A DNA stretch of 13,073 bases from Calditrichota bacterium (GCA_024276455.1 JAJRXE010000044.1:1-13073), one strand, 5' to 3'. Shown: positions 1 to 8,562, counted from the stretch's first letter. Notes: generated from the letters alone by a model not told the origin. A program made the numbers and translations.

Positions 1-1
1 A

Positions 2-223
2 CGCGCCAATCCGTTCTGGAAATTGAGCGGAGCCATTTTCCTGGATTTTGGAAACGTCTGGCTGGATTCGAACACCTACTACCTGAACGAAATTCGCTAC
101 ACCGCCGGCGTGGGTGTTGGCATCGACACACCCATTGGCCCGGTGCGGCTGGATTTCGCCTGGCCCATTTTCGATGTCAAAAAGAGCTGGGAATGGCATT
201 TTAACGTGGGACAAAGTTTTTAG
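2..223 (+). CDS. Omp85-family outer-membrane protein (TamA/BamA-like), C-terminal fragment
   Basis: Only the last 73 codons are in the window; the gene begins before base 1. The fragment has the hallmarks of the final strands of the Omp85 (bacterial surface antigen) barrel. A GNVW motif comes first, then an aGvGvgidTPIGPVRLDFA stretch, and the protein ends in phenylalanine (GQSF), the usual C-terminal signal of outer-membrane barrels. Omp85 proteins insert or assemble other barrels. Because a tamB-like gene starts 36 bp downstream on the same strand, a TamA-like role (partner of TamB) is the best reading. BamA or a generic Omp85 protein cannot be excluded without the POTRA region. The stop is TAG at 221-223, which bears on the in-frame TAG at 5372-5374. 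Confidence 0.85.
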   Translation, partial: RANPFWKLSGAIFLDFGNVWLDSNTYYLNEIRYTAGVGVGIDTPIGPVRLDFAWPIFDVKKSWEWHFNVGQSF

Positions 224-259
224 GCTGGACTGTAACGAAAAAGAAAGCAGCGAAAACCC

Positions 260-3200
260 ATGAAACGTTTTTTCAAAATAGCGTCCCTTTTTATTGTTAG
301 CGGCGGAATCTTTATGGGAATCCTGCTGGCGCTAACCCAGACCAGCGCTTTCAAAAACTGGTTGGGGAATTATGTGCTGGGCAAGGTCAACCAGGCAATC
401 GCGGGCGAAATTGAAGTCGCCCGATTTGAAGGCAACCTGTTTAGCCACCTGCAAATCGACAGCCTGACCATTCGCCACGCCAGCGACACGCTCGTCTTCG
501 TTCCCCGATTCGAGGCGCACTATTCCCTTCTTTCCTTTCTGAAAGGGCAGCTTGTTTTTGATTCGCTCATTTTTCACTCCCCCCGCTTTACTTTCATCCG
601 CCAGAAAGACTCGTCCTGGAATTTTCTAACCATTTTCAACGCCCCGGCCGCCCGAGCGCCCCATGCCGAAAATGGCAAACCGTTTCCCTTTTCCATTCGG
701 ATCGGGAAACTAACCGTTCAGACAGCAACGGTGCGCCTTTTAAACGCTCCGGAAGGAATCCCCACCCGCATCAGCGAAATTTCCGCTCGACTTTCCGGAT
801 TTTACACCGCCGACTCACAGGAGGTGCGGTTGAATCACCTCACCTTTCGCAGCGAGAATCCCGATCTGCGGGTTGCTCATGTTGCCTTCCGTTTCAAGCG
901 CAATGCCCGGCAGATGGAACTCCGAGATTTTGCGCTAAGGACCTCCGCCAACCGCCTGCAGGGCGCCGGCGAATACTCTTTGCACCGTTCACAACCCTCC
1001 CGGGCCCGCCTGGAGACACAACCGTTCGATTTTTCGGAATTAACCTTTCTTTTACCCACCATCCGGATTCCCGCCCGTCCCCGAATCCTTTTTCAAGCCG
1101 ACCTGCAAAAAGACACCCTGCAACTCCACCTCCTCCTGCAAGAAAAGGAACAGCGTTTCTCTCTGAAAGCGGAAATCCTTCACCCGTTCGATTTTGCCCG
1201 CATTCGCTACCGGCTTAACGGAAAAATTCGCAATCTAACCCTGCGCCACTGGTTACAGTCACCCCTTCCGGCGCTGCAAGGTAGCGGGGATTTTCTGATT
1301 CAAGGAAGCGGAGTGACCCGCCAGACGGCCCGTTTCGAACTGCAAGCCCGTTTGTGGAACTTGCTGGCCTACCGGCGCAATCTCTCTCGCCTCCGCGTGC
1401 AGGCGGCCTACGCTCCCGGACGTTTGCAAGCCAACCTAAACGCCCAGGGACCCTACGGCGAGGCGGCCTTCGTCGTCACTGTTCTTCAGCCGTTCGGTGT
1501 TTTCCGTTTCCGGGGAAAGGGCGAACTAAACCGCTTTAACGTGCAAACGTTCTTTTCGAAGAGTGTTCCGGCTTCCAATTTAAATTCCCGGTTTTTCTTT
1601 CAGGGAGAAGGATTACACCCGGAAACCGTGAGCGGAAAATTGGCGGTTCATCTGCAACCTTCCACGTTTGCGGAACTCCGGATTGACACGTTTTTCACCG
1701 CCCTTGAGGTTGAGCGACAAAACTTTCGAATCGATTCGCTGTACCTCCGAAGCAATCTTGTGGAACTCACTTCGTCCGGGCAGGCCGGATTAAACACCCC
1801 CGTAAACCTGCAATTCAAGGGAGAAATCCACGACCCGGCACCGGCGCTTGCTTACTTATACTTACCGCTGGACACCCTGGCTGCCCGGGGTACCTTTCGG
1901 GGCACCCTGCACGGTCCCCCGGATTCTCTGCAAAGCGAGGTGCTTCTGAACCTGAACGGCCTTCTGGTGAATCATTCCCGGGCCGATTCTGGCCGGGCGT
2001 ACCTGCACTTTCGCTGGAATCAACCGCAGCCACTCGAGACGGCGGAAGCAGGTTTCCGGAATCTACAGAACGGGAATTTAACAATCGACAGTCTGGGCGG
2101 ACAAGCCCGTCTTCGGGGCAAACAGGCGGACCTTCGGCTGCACATCCGACCGAACGCTCTGCTGCAATCGACCATTTACGCCCACCTTTTTTTCGACAGC
2201 ACGGTACAGGTTCGGATTCCCGCCCTGCAGATTTCTTTTAAAGAGCAGCAGTGGAGTGGAGGACACCCCGACATGGCAATGACGATTAACCGGAATTCCT
2301 GGCAATTCCAGCGCATTGAACTGACTGCGGCTGCGCCGGAGCAGCACGTTCCGCAGCGTCTTTTCCTCAACGGCACATTGAATTTTCCCGGCCCGGAAGA
2401 CCTGGAAATCGTCCTTTCGGGATTCCGGCTGGAGAATTTCAATCTCTTTCGGAAAGATTCCCTGCCGCTAAACGGAACGCTCGATCTGGCGCTGAGGATT
2501 GCTGGCGAATCCACCAACCCGATCATCGAGGGGAACCTGAACGTCCGCCGGGCAACCGTCGGTTTTCTACCCATCCGAACCCTGACGGGTGAATTTGCTT
2601 ATCGAGACGAACAATTGACCTGGAACGTTCGCCTCAAATCGACCCCTTCCGACAGCTTTCTTTTTTCCGGGCAGTTGCCGGCGCTTCTCTTACTCAACGA
2701 GAAAAAAATTCGCCTCCTGCCCTCGCGTCCCCTCATGGTCAACCTTACCACCGGTAAATACCGGCTGAATGTTTTTGCGCCGCTTTTCACCCGCCTGCGC
2801 AATCTGGACGGAATAATTGTCGGCAACTTAAACCTCCACAACACTCTGGGAAATCCCCGGTTTGGTGGTCGTTTAAAACTTCTTAACGGCCGGTTCAGCC
2901 TTCCAGACCTGGGTCTGGATTACCGCCAGATAGAAGGAGAGCTGGTGGGAGACAGCACCCGGTTGCGGCTAAAGCATTTACGAGTCGCCCAAACGCCGGG
3001 TAGTCTTCACGTAGAGGGGGTTGTGCAGGCAAATTCCCACCAGCAGACCCTTACACCGGAACAGGCGGTTCTGACACTGCACGCCGAAGATTTCCCGCTT
3101 CTTAACACCCGGGAATATCAGCTACAGGTTACCAGCGCCTTCCTGGCCGAAATCGACTCCAGCGGTTCCCGGTTCGAAGGTACTATTCGCGCTACCCACT

Positions 3201-4153
3201 TCGATTTTTACCTGCCTCCCCTGCTTGGCGCCACCGCGAAAAGCTCCGGCCCGGTCCAGAGTGTACCGCTGCTGGTAGAGGCTACCCGAACGGCTCGACC
3301 GGATTCCTTCCGACAAGCCACCTCTCCGCTGCAGGCTGCTAACCGGAAAATTCAGATGCTCCTTGGCACCCCTCCGTTAAAAGATTTTTCCGGAACTTTG
3401 ACCATCACCATTCCGGAAAACACCTGGTTGCGATCCCCGGAGATGCGGTTAGAAATTCAGGGCGAAGTTAAGCTGATGAAGGAAGGGGAAAAATCCCACC
3501 TCTACGGACAAATTCAGGTGATTCGCGGATTTTACAACTTCATTGGTAAAAATTTTGAGATACGCCAAGGCAAATTAATCTTTCGGGGCGAACCGGATTT
3601 TGACCCCGAGATTCTGCTGGAAACCGAATACCAGTTCCGCACTTACACTCACGAAATGAGAACCATGAAACTGAACGTGAATGGCAGAATAGATGAACTA
3701 ACCTTTAACTTTTCCTTGGATGGGAAACACATCACACAGGACGATGCCATTTTGTACATTCTTTTCGGACGCAGTAAAGAAGATTTGCTGTACGGTGATC
3801 CGGGAACCCTGAGCGAAATCTCCGAGGGAGAAGGAAACCGCCTGTTACTGGACGTGGCCGCCGGAGTATTATCCACCGAACTGACCCAGTCCATCGGCAA
3901 AGAGCTGAATCTCGACATGATTGAAATAAAATCGCAAGACAACTGGGATAAGGCTACCTTTGTGGTGGGAAAATATTTGACCAATAACCTGTTCGTAAGC
4001 TACCAGCGGGAATTCGGTGCCAATACGGACGACGAGGTGACCAAAGAAACCATCATGGTGGAATATGAAATCCGCCGCAACCTGTTTCTTCAATTACTGG
4101 AGGGCAACTCAAAAACCAAGGGAATGGACATTATCTTTAAATTCGAACGGTAA
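260..4153 (+). CDS. tamB: TamB-like translocation and assembly module / AsmA-like lipid-transfer protein
   Basis: A 1297-residue protein, close to the length of E. coli TamB. An N-terminal hydrophobic segment (about residues 5-26, IASLFIVSGGIFMGILLAL) is an uncleaved inner-membrane anchor. The long middle is made of beta-rich, weakly repetitive sequence, as expected for the periplasm-spanning groove of the AsmA/TamB/YhdP group. The last roughly 260 residues (from about 1039) match the TamB C-terminal domain (formerly DUF490). Features there include an IRGFYNFIGKNFEI-type strand, DAILYILFGRSKEDL, LNLDMIEIKS and VVGKYLTNNLFVSYQREFG. Family members bridge inner and outer membrane and carry phospholipid or aid barrel assembly with TamA. 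The Omp85 gene 36 bp upstream fits an operon. No strong Shine-Dalgarno precedes this ATG (only a purine-rich AAGAAAGCAG), but the anchor starts right at it. Family assignment is firm; the substrate is inferred. Confidence 0.92.
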   Translation: MKRFFKIASLFIVSGGIFMGILLALTQTSAFKNWLGNYVLGKVNQAIAGEIEVARFEGNLFSHLQIDSLTIRHASDTLVFVPRFEAHYSLLSFLKGQLVFDSLIFHSPRFTFIRQKDSSWNFLTIFNAPAARAPHAENGKPFPFSIRIGKLTVQTATVRLLNAPEGIPTRISEISARLSGFYTADSQEVRLNHLTFRSENPDLRVAHVAFRFKRNARQMELRDFALRTSANRLQGAGEYSLHRSQPSRARLETQPFDFSELTFLLPTIRIPARPRILFQADLQKDTLQLHLLLQEKEQRFSLKAEILHPFDFARIRYRLNGKIRNLTLRHWLQSPLPALQGSGDFLIQGSGVTRQTARFELQARLWNLLAYRRNLSRLRVQAAYAPGRLQANLNAQGPYGEAAFVVTVLQPFGVFRFRGKGELNRFNVQTFFSKSVPASNLNSRFFFQGEGLHPETVSGKLAVHLQPSTFAELRIDTFFTALEVERQNFRIDSLYLRSNLVELTSSGQAGLNTPVNLQFKGEIHDPAPALAYLYLPLDTLAARGTFRGTLHGPPDSLQSEVLLNLNGLLVNHSRADSGRAYLHFRWNQPQPLETAEAGFRNLQNGNLTIDSLGGQARLRGKQADLRLHIRPNALLQSTIYAHLFFDSTVQVRIPALQISFKEQQWSGGHPDMAMTINRNSWQFQRIELTAAAPEQHVPQRLFLNGTLNFPGPEDLEIVLSGFRLENFNLFRKDSLPLNGTLDLALRIAGESTNPIIEGNLNVRRATVGFLPIRTLTGEFAYRDEQLTWNVRLKSTPSDSFLFSGQLPALLLLNEKKIRLLPSRPLMVNLTTGKYRLNVFAPLFTRLRNLDGIIVGNLNLHNTLGNPRFGGRLKLLNGRFSLPDLGLDYRQIEGELVGDSTRLRLKHLRVAQTPGSLHVEGVVQANSHQQTLTPEQAVLTLHAEDFPLLNTREYQLQVTSAFLAEIDSSGSRFEGTIRATHFDFYLPPLLGATAKSSGPVQSVPLLVEATRTARPDSFRQATSPLQAANRKIQMLLGTPPLKDFSGTLTITIPENTWLRSPEMRLEIQGEVKLMKEGEKSHLYGQIQVIRGFYNFIGKNFEIRQGKLIFRGEPDFDPEILLETEYQFRTYTHEMRTMKLNVNGRIDELTFNFSLDGKHITQDDAILYILFGRSKEDLLYGDPGTLSEISEGEGNRLLLDVAAGVLSTELTQSIGKELNLDMIEIKSQDNWDKATFVVGKYLTNNLFVSYQREFGANTDDEVTKETIMVEYEIRRNLFLQLLEGNSKTKGMDIIFKFER

Positions 4154-4157
4154 CAAC

Positions 4158-4184
4158 TGCCCGGTAGGTGTAACCCACCTGGCA
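4158..4184 (+). other. imperfect hairpin after tamB
   Basis: TGCC (4158-4161) and AGGTG (4166-4170) can pair with CACCT (4176-4180) and GGCA (4181-4184), leaving a four-base bulge and a five-base loop. It lies just past the tamB stop, in the 87-bp gap between convergent genes. No T-run follows, so it is a weak candidate for intrinsic termination; it may still block exonucleases or do nothing. Confidence 0.25.
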
Positions 4185-4223
4185 AGGGTCTAGCAAAACG
4201 GGAAACGCTGGTTACTCTCCCTT

Positions 4224-4243
4224 TCGCCGATCAGGGCGATTTA
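4224..4243 (+). terminator. possible weak terminator between convergent genes
   Basis: TCGCC (4224-4228) pairs perfectly with GGCGA (4235-4239) around a six-base loop and is followed by TTT on the plus strand. The stem is only five base pairs and the T-run is short, so termination of the tamB transcript here is tentative. On the minus strand the hairpin is followed by purines and would not act as an intrinsic terminator. Confidence 0.25.
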
Positions 4244-5371
4244 AAACTTCACCCCGATGTGAAAATAGGTCAGAAAACGGTGGACGTCGCTTCCGGAAAC
4301 GGTAATTTCCAGGGGGCCCAAGAGGGTTTCCATTCCATAGGTTAATCCGTACCCGACAATGTAATTTTCTTTCAGCACGTTGTCCGTCCAGGTATCGAAG
4401 ATATTTCCGGCGTTTGCCACCAGAGTCAGATAATTTTTCCGGGCAAAGTTGTACTGTAGGTACAATTGAGCTGCCTGAATATTGGACCCGAACAGTTCTT
4501 TGCGGTTCAACCCATAAAAAGAAAACAAGGAACGATTCCGGTCAGTTTGAAGAACCGACACATCGATGCCACCCAGGTTGAACGCCCCATTAATCGGGGC
4601 CTCGGCAGAGCGAATAGACCCGGTGACGATTTTTCCTCCCAGAACAAAAAGCCGGGAAAGCGGCACGGCCGCCGCCGCCTTGAAAAAGATTCGGTCGTAA
4701 GCCACTTCGCTCCCAAGGCGTTTCAAGCCGTGGTCGTAACGCAGGTAAGCCGAGTAGCCGCTGCGAGGGAAATAAAAACGGTCGAAACGATCCATCCAGA
4801 GCGTCCCACTCAGAGAAGCAACGGTCTCATCAAAGCGGGGCAAACCGGCCTGCCCGATATTGGGACGCGCCCGAATATATTCCCCCCGCAATCCGGCGCT
4901 CATCTCAAACATGCGGGCAAAAATCGAACCGATTTTAAGCTCTCCCGCGACCGTTTTAAACCCATATTGGGCCAGGACGTCTTTCTGGTAAAACAAATCC
5001 AGATTGTCCTCGGCGTAATTCAAACGGGCATTCAACCCGACTCCGGGCAACACTCCCAACAGGGCGAAATACTGCGCATCCAGTTCCACGCGATTTCCTA
5101 ACATGACGTCGAAATTAATATAAGAGCTCTCCAGCATTAAATTCCGAATGAGCACATTGAGTAAAAATGACGCATTCCTTTTGTTGTCGTAACGAAATCC
5201 CAGCTGAAATTTGTTTAACTTCTTTTCGATTAGACTCAAAATGAGAACGGTCTTATTTGGCTCGCGGCGAATACGGTAACTCACCCGGCTAAAAAATTGC
5301 AAGCTGTAAACATTCTCAACGGCCTTCTCAATGTCTCGAATACTGTGTTTTGTCTGGGGAGACAACTTCAA
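4241..5371 (-). pseudogene. C-terminal half (POTRA remainder and outer-membrane barrel) of the PlpD-like gene, cut off by an in-frame TAG
   Basis: This 376-codon stretch is in the same frame as the patatin ORF upstream and is separated from it only by a TAG codon. It opens with the second part of a POTRA domain (SIRDIEKAVENVYSLQFFSR, then a VLILSLIE strand). An Omp85-type barrel follows: FQLGFRYDNKRNASFLLNV, WMDRFDRFYFPRSGYSAYLR, a GNIFDTW motif, and a GVKF end with terminal phenylalanine. In type Vd autotransporters such as PlpD, this part forms the pore anchoring the patatin. If translation stops at the TAG, this half has no start of its own except a TTG directly after the stop. It also has no signal peptide, so it could not reach the outer membrane. 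The barrel looks intact along its whole length, suggesting a very recent mutation, a sequencing error or read-through rather than old decay. Stop codon TAA. Confidence 0.8.
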
Positions 5372-5374
5372 CTA
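5372..5374 (-). other. in-frame amber codon inside the POTRA domain
   Basis: Read on the minus strand, the codons around this point are ATT CTC GCG TAG TTG AAG TTG. The patatin ORF and the barrel ORF share this frame with no shift. The TAG falls between the first POTRA strand (IRIEGLREVSRKTILA) and its helix (SIRDIEKAVENVYSLQFF), a place where no domain boundary is expected. A single base change would restore CAG, AAG or GAG. No stop-codon read-through element is evident nearby by eye. Confidence 0.9.
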
Positions 5375-6421
5375 CGCGAGAATCGTCTTTCGCGACACTT
5401 CCCGGAGTCCTTCGATTCGAATCGCATCAATGAAAATAGAATCCGGCAAACTGGATTCAGGGGGTTTGGGGAGGGGAGCGAACTTTTTCAACGAATCGGC
5501 CAAAGCTTGCAGGCGCGTCTGCAGCGCCCGGGCCGCTGTCTCGCCCCGTTTTACGACATCGGCCGCATTGCTAAAATCCAGTGGCGACAGTCCGGTAATA
5601 TCCGGTTTAATCACCACATCGGCCAGCTTCAACTGCGCTTCATTTATCGCCACTGCCCCGTACATGTTGCTCTGATTCATTACATTCAGAAAAGAACGCA
5701 ATTCGTCCCTTTTGTACAGCACAGCCGAGACATCCACGGCAATAATAATATCCGGTTTGTAGCGCCGAATTATGTCGATTACGGGGATATTACGCACCCG
5801 GTCGCCATCAATCAGGTAGTGCCCGTCAATTTCCATGGGCGTGAACACCGAAGGAATGGACATACTGGCCCGAATGGCATAGGGTAAATACCCGTGATCG
5901 AGGACAATTCCCTGACCATTTTGTAAATCGGTGGCCAGAGCCAGAAACGGAATGGGCAGTTTGGAAAAATCATCGACATCGTGCACCGGAATGGTTAGAC
6001 GAGTAAGCAACTCCATGATGTATTGCCCGGCGATGATCCCGCTGGGCAGGTAAACTTTTTTCCCCTGCATGGGCAGTTTTAACAGGTAACGGCCGTCCCA
6101 GTTTTTTTGATCCATGCGCAGTTGCCGCCGCTTTATGATATCGTACAATACGTCATCCCAATTCGTGTTAACGGCCATGTCTTCTAATTCTTCCACCGTT
6201 ACACCGGCGGCGTACAAACCGCCCACCACACTGCCCATACTGGTTCCGGCAATATAGTCAATCGGAATCCCCAATTCTTCCAGTACCTTAATCACCCCAA
6301 TGTGCGCTAATCCTTTCGCCCCGCCGCCGCTGAGCACCAGTCCCACCGTGGGACGTCCTTCCCCGGCCAGTAGCGTTGCCGGAAGCACAATAAATAACAG
6401 AATTCTTACCAATTTTCTCAT
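5372..6421 (-). CDS. patatin-like phospholipase, N-terminal part of a PlpD-like (type Vd) protein
   Basis: A 349-residue ORF with an N-terminal signal peptide (RILLFIVLPATLLAG, about residues 6-20) and a patatin lipase domain. The oxyanion glycine motif SGGGAKG is at 31-37 and the nucleophile motif GTSMG at 59-63 (Ser61). The second member of the Ser-Asp dyad is Asp205 in LIDGDRV, where the usual DGG/DGA is DGD. Patatins hydrolyse acyl esters of phospholipids. The ORF continues past the lipase into the first strand of a POTRA domain (from about residue 330) and then meets TAG. Together with the 376 codons below it would make about 726 residues, a size I regard as normal for patatin-POTRA-barrel proteins. 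I chose ATG at 6421 over the in-frame GTG at 6430 because AGGGTG sits six bases before the ATG and overlaps that GTG. It is third in a minus-strand operon, 23 bp after the lipoprotein gene. As it stands, the product would be a periplasmic lipase without its barrel. Confidence 0.88.
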   Translation of the reverse strand: MRKLVRILLFIVLPATLLAGEGRPTVGLVLSGGGAKGLAHIGVIKVLEELGIPIDYIAGTSMGSVVGGLYAAGVTVEELEDMAVNTNWDDVLYDIIKRRQLRMDQKNWDGRYLLKLPMQGKKVYLPSGIIAGQYIMELLTRLTIPVHDVDDFSKLPIPFLALATDLQNGQGIVLDHGYLPYAIRASMSIPSVFTPMEIDGHYLIDGDRVRNIPVIDIIRRYKPDIIIAVDVSAVLYKRDELRSFLNVMNQSNMYGAVAINEAQLKLADVVIKPDITGLSPLDFSNAADVVKRGETAARALQTRLQALADSLKKFAPLPKPPESSLPDSIFIDAIRIEGLREVSRKTILA

Positions 6422-6444
6422 GATTTTCACCCTAAATGTTTTAC

Positions 6445-7704
6445 TTAATTACGAGCGATAAGAGAAAGTTTATTGTTTACATCATCCAATTGCTGCTGGA
6501 TGTAAGCGTAATATTTTTCTGCAAATTTCTGGAAATCGGCGTCCTTGTTTTTGAGAAGCATCTTTTCTTGTTCACTTAAAATCTTTTCGTAACGCCGCTT
6601 GAAATATTCCAGATTGGTTTTGATTTCGGTGAACTCTTTTTTTGCGGCCATGCTTTTTGCCTTGCGGGTTTTAGATTTAATAATGGGAAATTCCAGCAGG
6701 AACAGTTTAAATTGAGGATCGTACACCTCGTTTTCCTGGCGAACCGGAAAGGTACGGATTAGTGCCCCGTGCCGCACCGGCAACCAGTTGTATTTTAACA
6801 GCGTATTCCGCAGCACCTCATCTTTGTAAATTTTCTTGATTTTCTCGATAGGATAATTATTTGCCCGGTCGAACAGATTCACGAATTCGTTGGCCGGCAC
6901 CGAGAGATTGAACAACTGTTTGAATTTGGTGGTCTTTACCGACTGATGTTTCCAGAATCCGGCTGCCGCCAGGGAATTGTGCACCAAATGACTGCAATTG
7001 TCCGAGTAACCACTCCAGTTATACTTGGCTTTTCCGGTAGCGTACTCGCGATTCAGCTCGTTCAAAAAGTCCACCACTTTTTGAAGTACCTCGCGGGTCA
7101 CCGGCACGCTTACGCTGAAAATAGAGCGACCAAAGTTCAGGGCGTAATCGGTTCCAATGGACTGCCGAGCAAGGTACTCCAGCACGCTCATTTCTTTCGG
7201 TTTGTCGGTAATGTACGCTTCGTGTACTTGAATCCCGTTAAAAATTCCCAGATTAATGGCATACCGAAGCGTTTCCTCAAATTTTTCCCGGCTCAATGGC
7301 GCTAATTCGGGTAGATACCCGAAATAAAAAAGTGAACGGGTGGGCACCGCAATCCAGTTCACATTCTGAAACAGTTTATCCACACTCACCCCCACTCCAC
7401 TATCAGGATTTTTCAAATCCACCTCGTTTTCATCACAAACGGCAATCGTCGGGTAGGGGGCATCCTTCACCCATTTTGCTCCCTTCAAAAAAAGAACCGC
7501 ATGTCCGGCGCTTCCTCCGTAAGCCTGGCCCCGCGGACGAATCTGGCTCAAGGCACTCACTTCTACGTAGTAGGGATAGAGGGCGTCGTAAACCACCGGT
7601 AATTTCCGGGTTTTAACCACTACCCGCTCGTTGGAAGAGCAAGCCACAAGCAGCAGCATTCCAATGAGGGCTGCTATTATTTTAAAACTCTTTCGCTGTG
7701 TCAT
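6445..7704 (-). CDS. lipoprotein with possible permuted papain-like (YiiX/NlpC-P60-type) domain
   Basis: A 419-residue protein with a lipoprotein signal peptide: KRS-type basic start, hydrophobic core and LLLVAC lipobox with acylated Cys22. It is therefore membrane-tethered, side unknown. Two motifs suggest a circularly permuted papain fold of the YaeF/YiiX type. GGSAGHAVLFLKG contains His68 followed by a hydrophobic strand; SDNCSHLVHNSLAAAG contains Cys237 at the start of a helix. In that family the His precedes the nucleophilic Cys, as here. Residues 345-419 are highly charged and probably helical or coiled-coil (EFTEIKTNLEYFKRRYEKIL, YIQQQLDDVNNKL). The function may be cleavage of peptide or acyl bonds in the envelope, but I assign this only by motif and the family match is uncertain; a DUF4105-like protein is an alternative. 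The ATG has a good site, GGGGAG, seven to eight bases upstream. The gene lies 21 bp after the deacetylase and 23 bp before the patatin. Confidence 0.8.
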   Translation of the reverse strand: MTQRKSFKIIAALIGMLLLVACSSNERVVVKTRKLPVVYDALYPYYVEVSALSQIRPRGQAYGGSAGHAVLFLKGAKWVKDAPYPTIAVCDENEVDLKNPDSGVGVSVDKLFQNVNWIAVPTRSLFYFGYLPELAPLSREKFEETLRYAINLGIFNGIQVHEAYITDKPKEMSVLEYLARQSIGTDYALNFGRSIFSVSVPVTREVLQKVVDFLNELNREYATGKAKYNWSGYSDNCSHLVHNSLAAAGFWKHQSVKTTKFKQLFNLSVPANEFVNLFDRANNYPIEKIKKIYKDEVLRNTLLKYNWLPVRHGALIRTFPVRQENEVYDPQFKLFLLEFPIIKSKTRKAKSMAAKKEFTEIKTNLEYFKRRYEKILSEQEKMLLKNKDADFQKFAEKYYAYIQQQLDDVNNKLSLIARN

Positions 7705-7725
7705 CTAAATCTCCCCAATTTTGTA

Positions 7726-8553
7726 TTATTTTCTTTTCCGATGTTCGTAGAGTGTGGTCAGGGTCACCACCCGCAACCCCTCTTTCCTCATATCGGGCAA
7801 AACGTTGCTTAAAGTGTGCAGGGTTCGGCGGCCACGTTTTTTTCCATCGTGCAAAACAATAATGTCTCCCGGACGGGTGGACCAGTCCACATAATGGGAT
7901 GCCCAGGAAGAGAAGGGAATCTGGGCATCGAGGGGATAAACCGAGCCCAATACCAGACGGTACCCCCGGGGATCGTTTTTAATAAAACGGGCCATTTCTT
8001 TGCTGTAATAGGCCGATCCGGGCCGGAACCAGCGCACCGGAGCAAACTGGCGCAGCAGGCTGTCTGCCAGGTTAAATTTTACCACAAATTCCGGAAACGG
8101 TAAATCGGCGCTGGGCTCGTCCAGGGGCATGTGATTCCCAATCTCGTGTCCTTCCGCCAGCATGCGCAAAACGATCTCCTCGTTTCCTTTCAGATTGTCG
8201 GTAATAATGAAAAACGTTGCGTGAGCCTGGTATTTTTTCAAGGTATCCAGAATTTGCGGTGTGGTGTCGGGGTTCGGGGCATCGTCTATGGTCAGTGCCA
8301 CCAGCGGCTCATCCGTCTCGATATAAAAAATGGCTTCAGGATATTTTTCCGCTATCTGGTAAACCATCCAGTGGGTAACAGAGGCGCAGCGTAATAAAAT
8401 TACGCCCAAAAAGAGTCCCCCCCATAGATATTTAACTACTGTTTTCAAAGGCACACCCACTTCATTTAAAACATCCTGATTCTTTTCAACCGTAAAAAAA
8501 TGGACTAAAACTCCGACCTTCTCTTTCTGTACATATTTTAATATTTGACTCAT
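7726..8553 (-). CDS. membrane-anchored NodB-family polysaccharide deacetylase
   Basis: A carbohydrate-esterase family 4 (NodB homology) protein, 275 residues from the ATG at 8553. A membrane segment (TVVKYLWGGLFLGVILLRC, about 38-56) precedes the catalytic domain. Visible motifs: TIDDAP (88-93, catalytic base and metal Asp, with Ala where Gly is usual), GHEIGNH (metal ligands His136 and His141), RWFRPG (174-179) and IIVLHDG (about 231-237). The Asp-His-His metal site is complete, so an active N- or O-deacetylase acting on an envelope glycan is expected; the substrate is unknown. The variant with TIDD, GHEIGNHM, FRPGSAYY and LGSVYPLD resembles a subgroup found in bacteria and plants. The start is uncertain: the frame stays open to a GTG at 8652, while GTG at 8460 or 8454, or TTG at 8448, would put the membrane anchor nearly at the N-terminus. 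No strong Shine-Dalgarno decides it; AGGATG lies 11 bases before 8460. Probably the first firm gene of the operon. Confidence 0.85.
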   Translation of the reverse strand: MSQILKYVQKEKVGVLVHFFTVEKNQDVLNEVGVPLKTVVKYLWGGLFLGVILLRCASVTHWMVYQIAEKYPEAIFYIETDEPLVALTIDDAPNPDTTPQILDTLKKYQAHATFFIITDNLKGNEEIVLRMLAEGHEIGNHMPLDEPSADLPFPEFVVKFNLADSLLRQFAPVRWFRPGSAYYSKEMARFIKNDPRGYRLVLGSVYPLDAQIPFSSWASHYVDWSTRPGDIIVLHDGKKRGRRTLHTLSNVLPDMRKEGLRVVTLTTLYEHRKRK

Positions 8554-8562
8554 GGATAGTTG

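Noticed and set aside
1815..2844. Minus-strand ORFs of 81-132 codons within tamB
   Set aside because: They are shadows of tamB: low-complexity Arg/Ser-rich translations with no motifs and no upstream signals.
5372..5374. Frameshift as the cause of the split patatin-barrel gene
   Set aside because: Both halves are in the same frame and adjoin at the TAG codon, so a substitution or recoding is needed, not an indel.
221..5374. Genome-wide reassignment of TAG as a sense codon
   Set aside because: The upstream barrel gene ends at TAG immediately after its canonical terminal Phe, and no other ORF here contains TAG. A single interrupted gene is more simply a mutation or error.
4466..5887. Long plus-strand ORFs (211 and 196 codons) opposite the patatin/barrel gene
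   Set aside because: They are antisense to clear domain-bearing sequence, lack motifs, are rich in Arg/Gln/His as expected for shadow frames, and have no ribosome-binding site.
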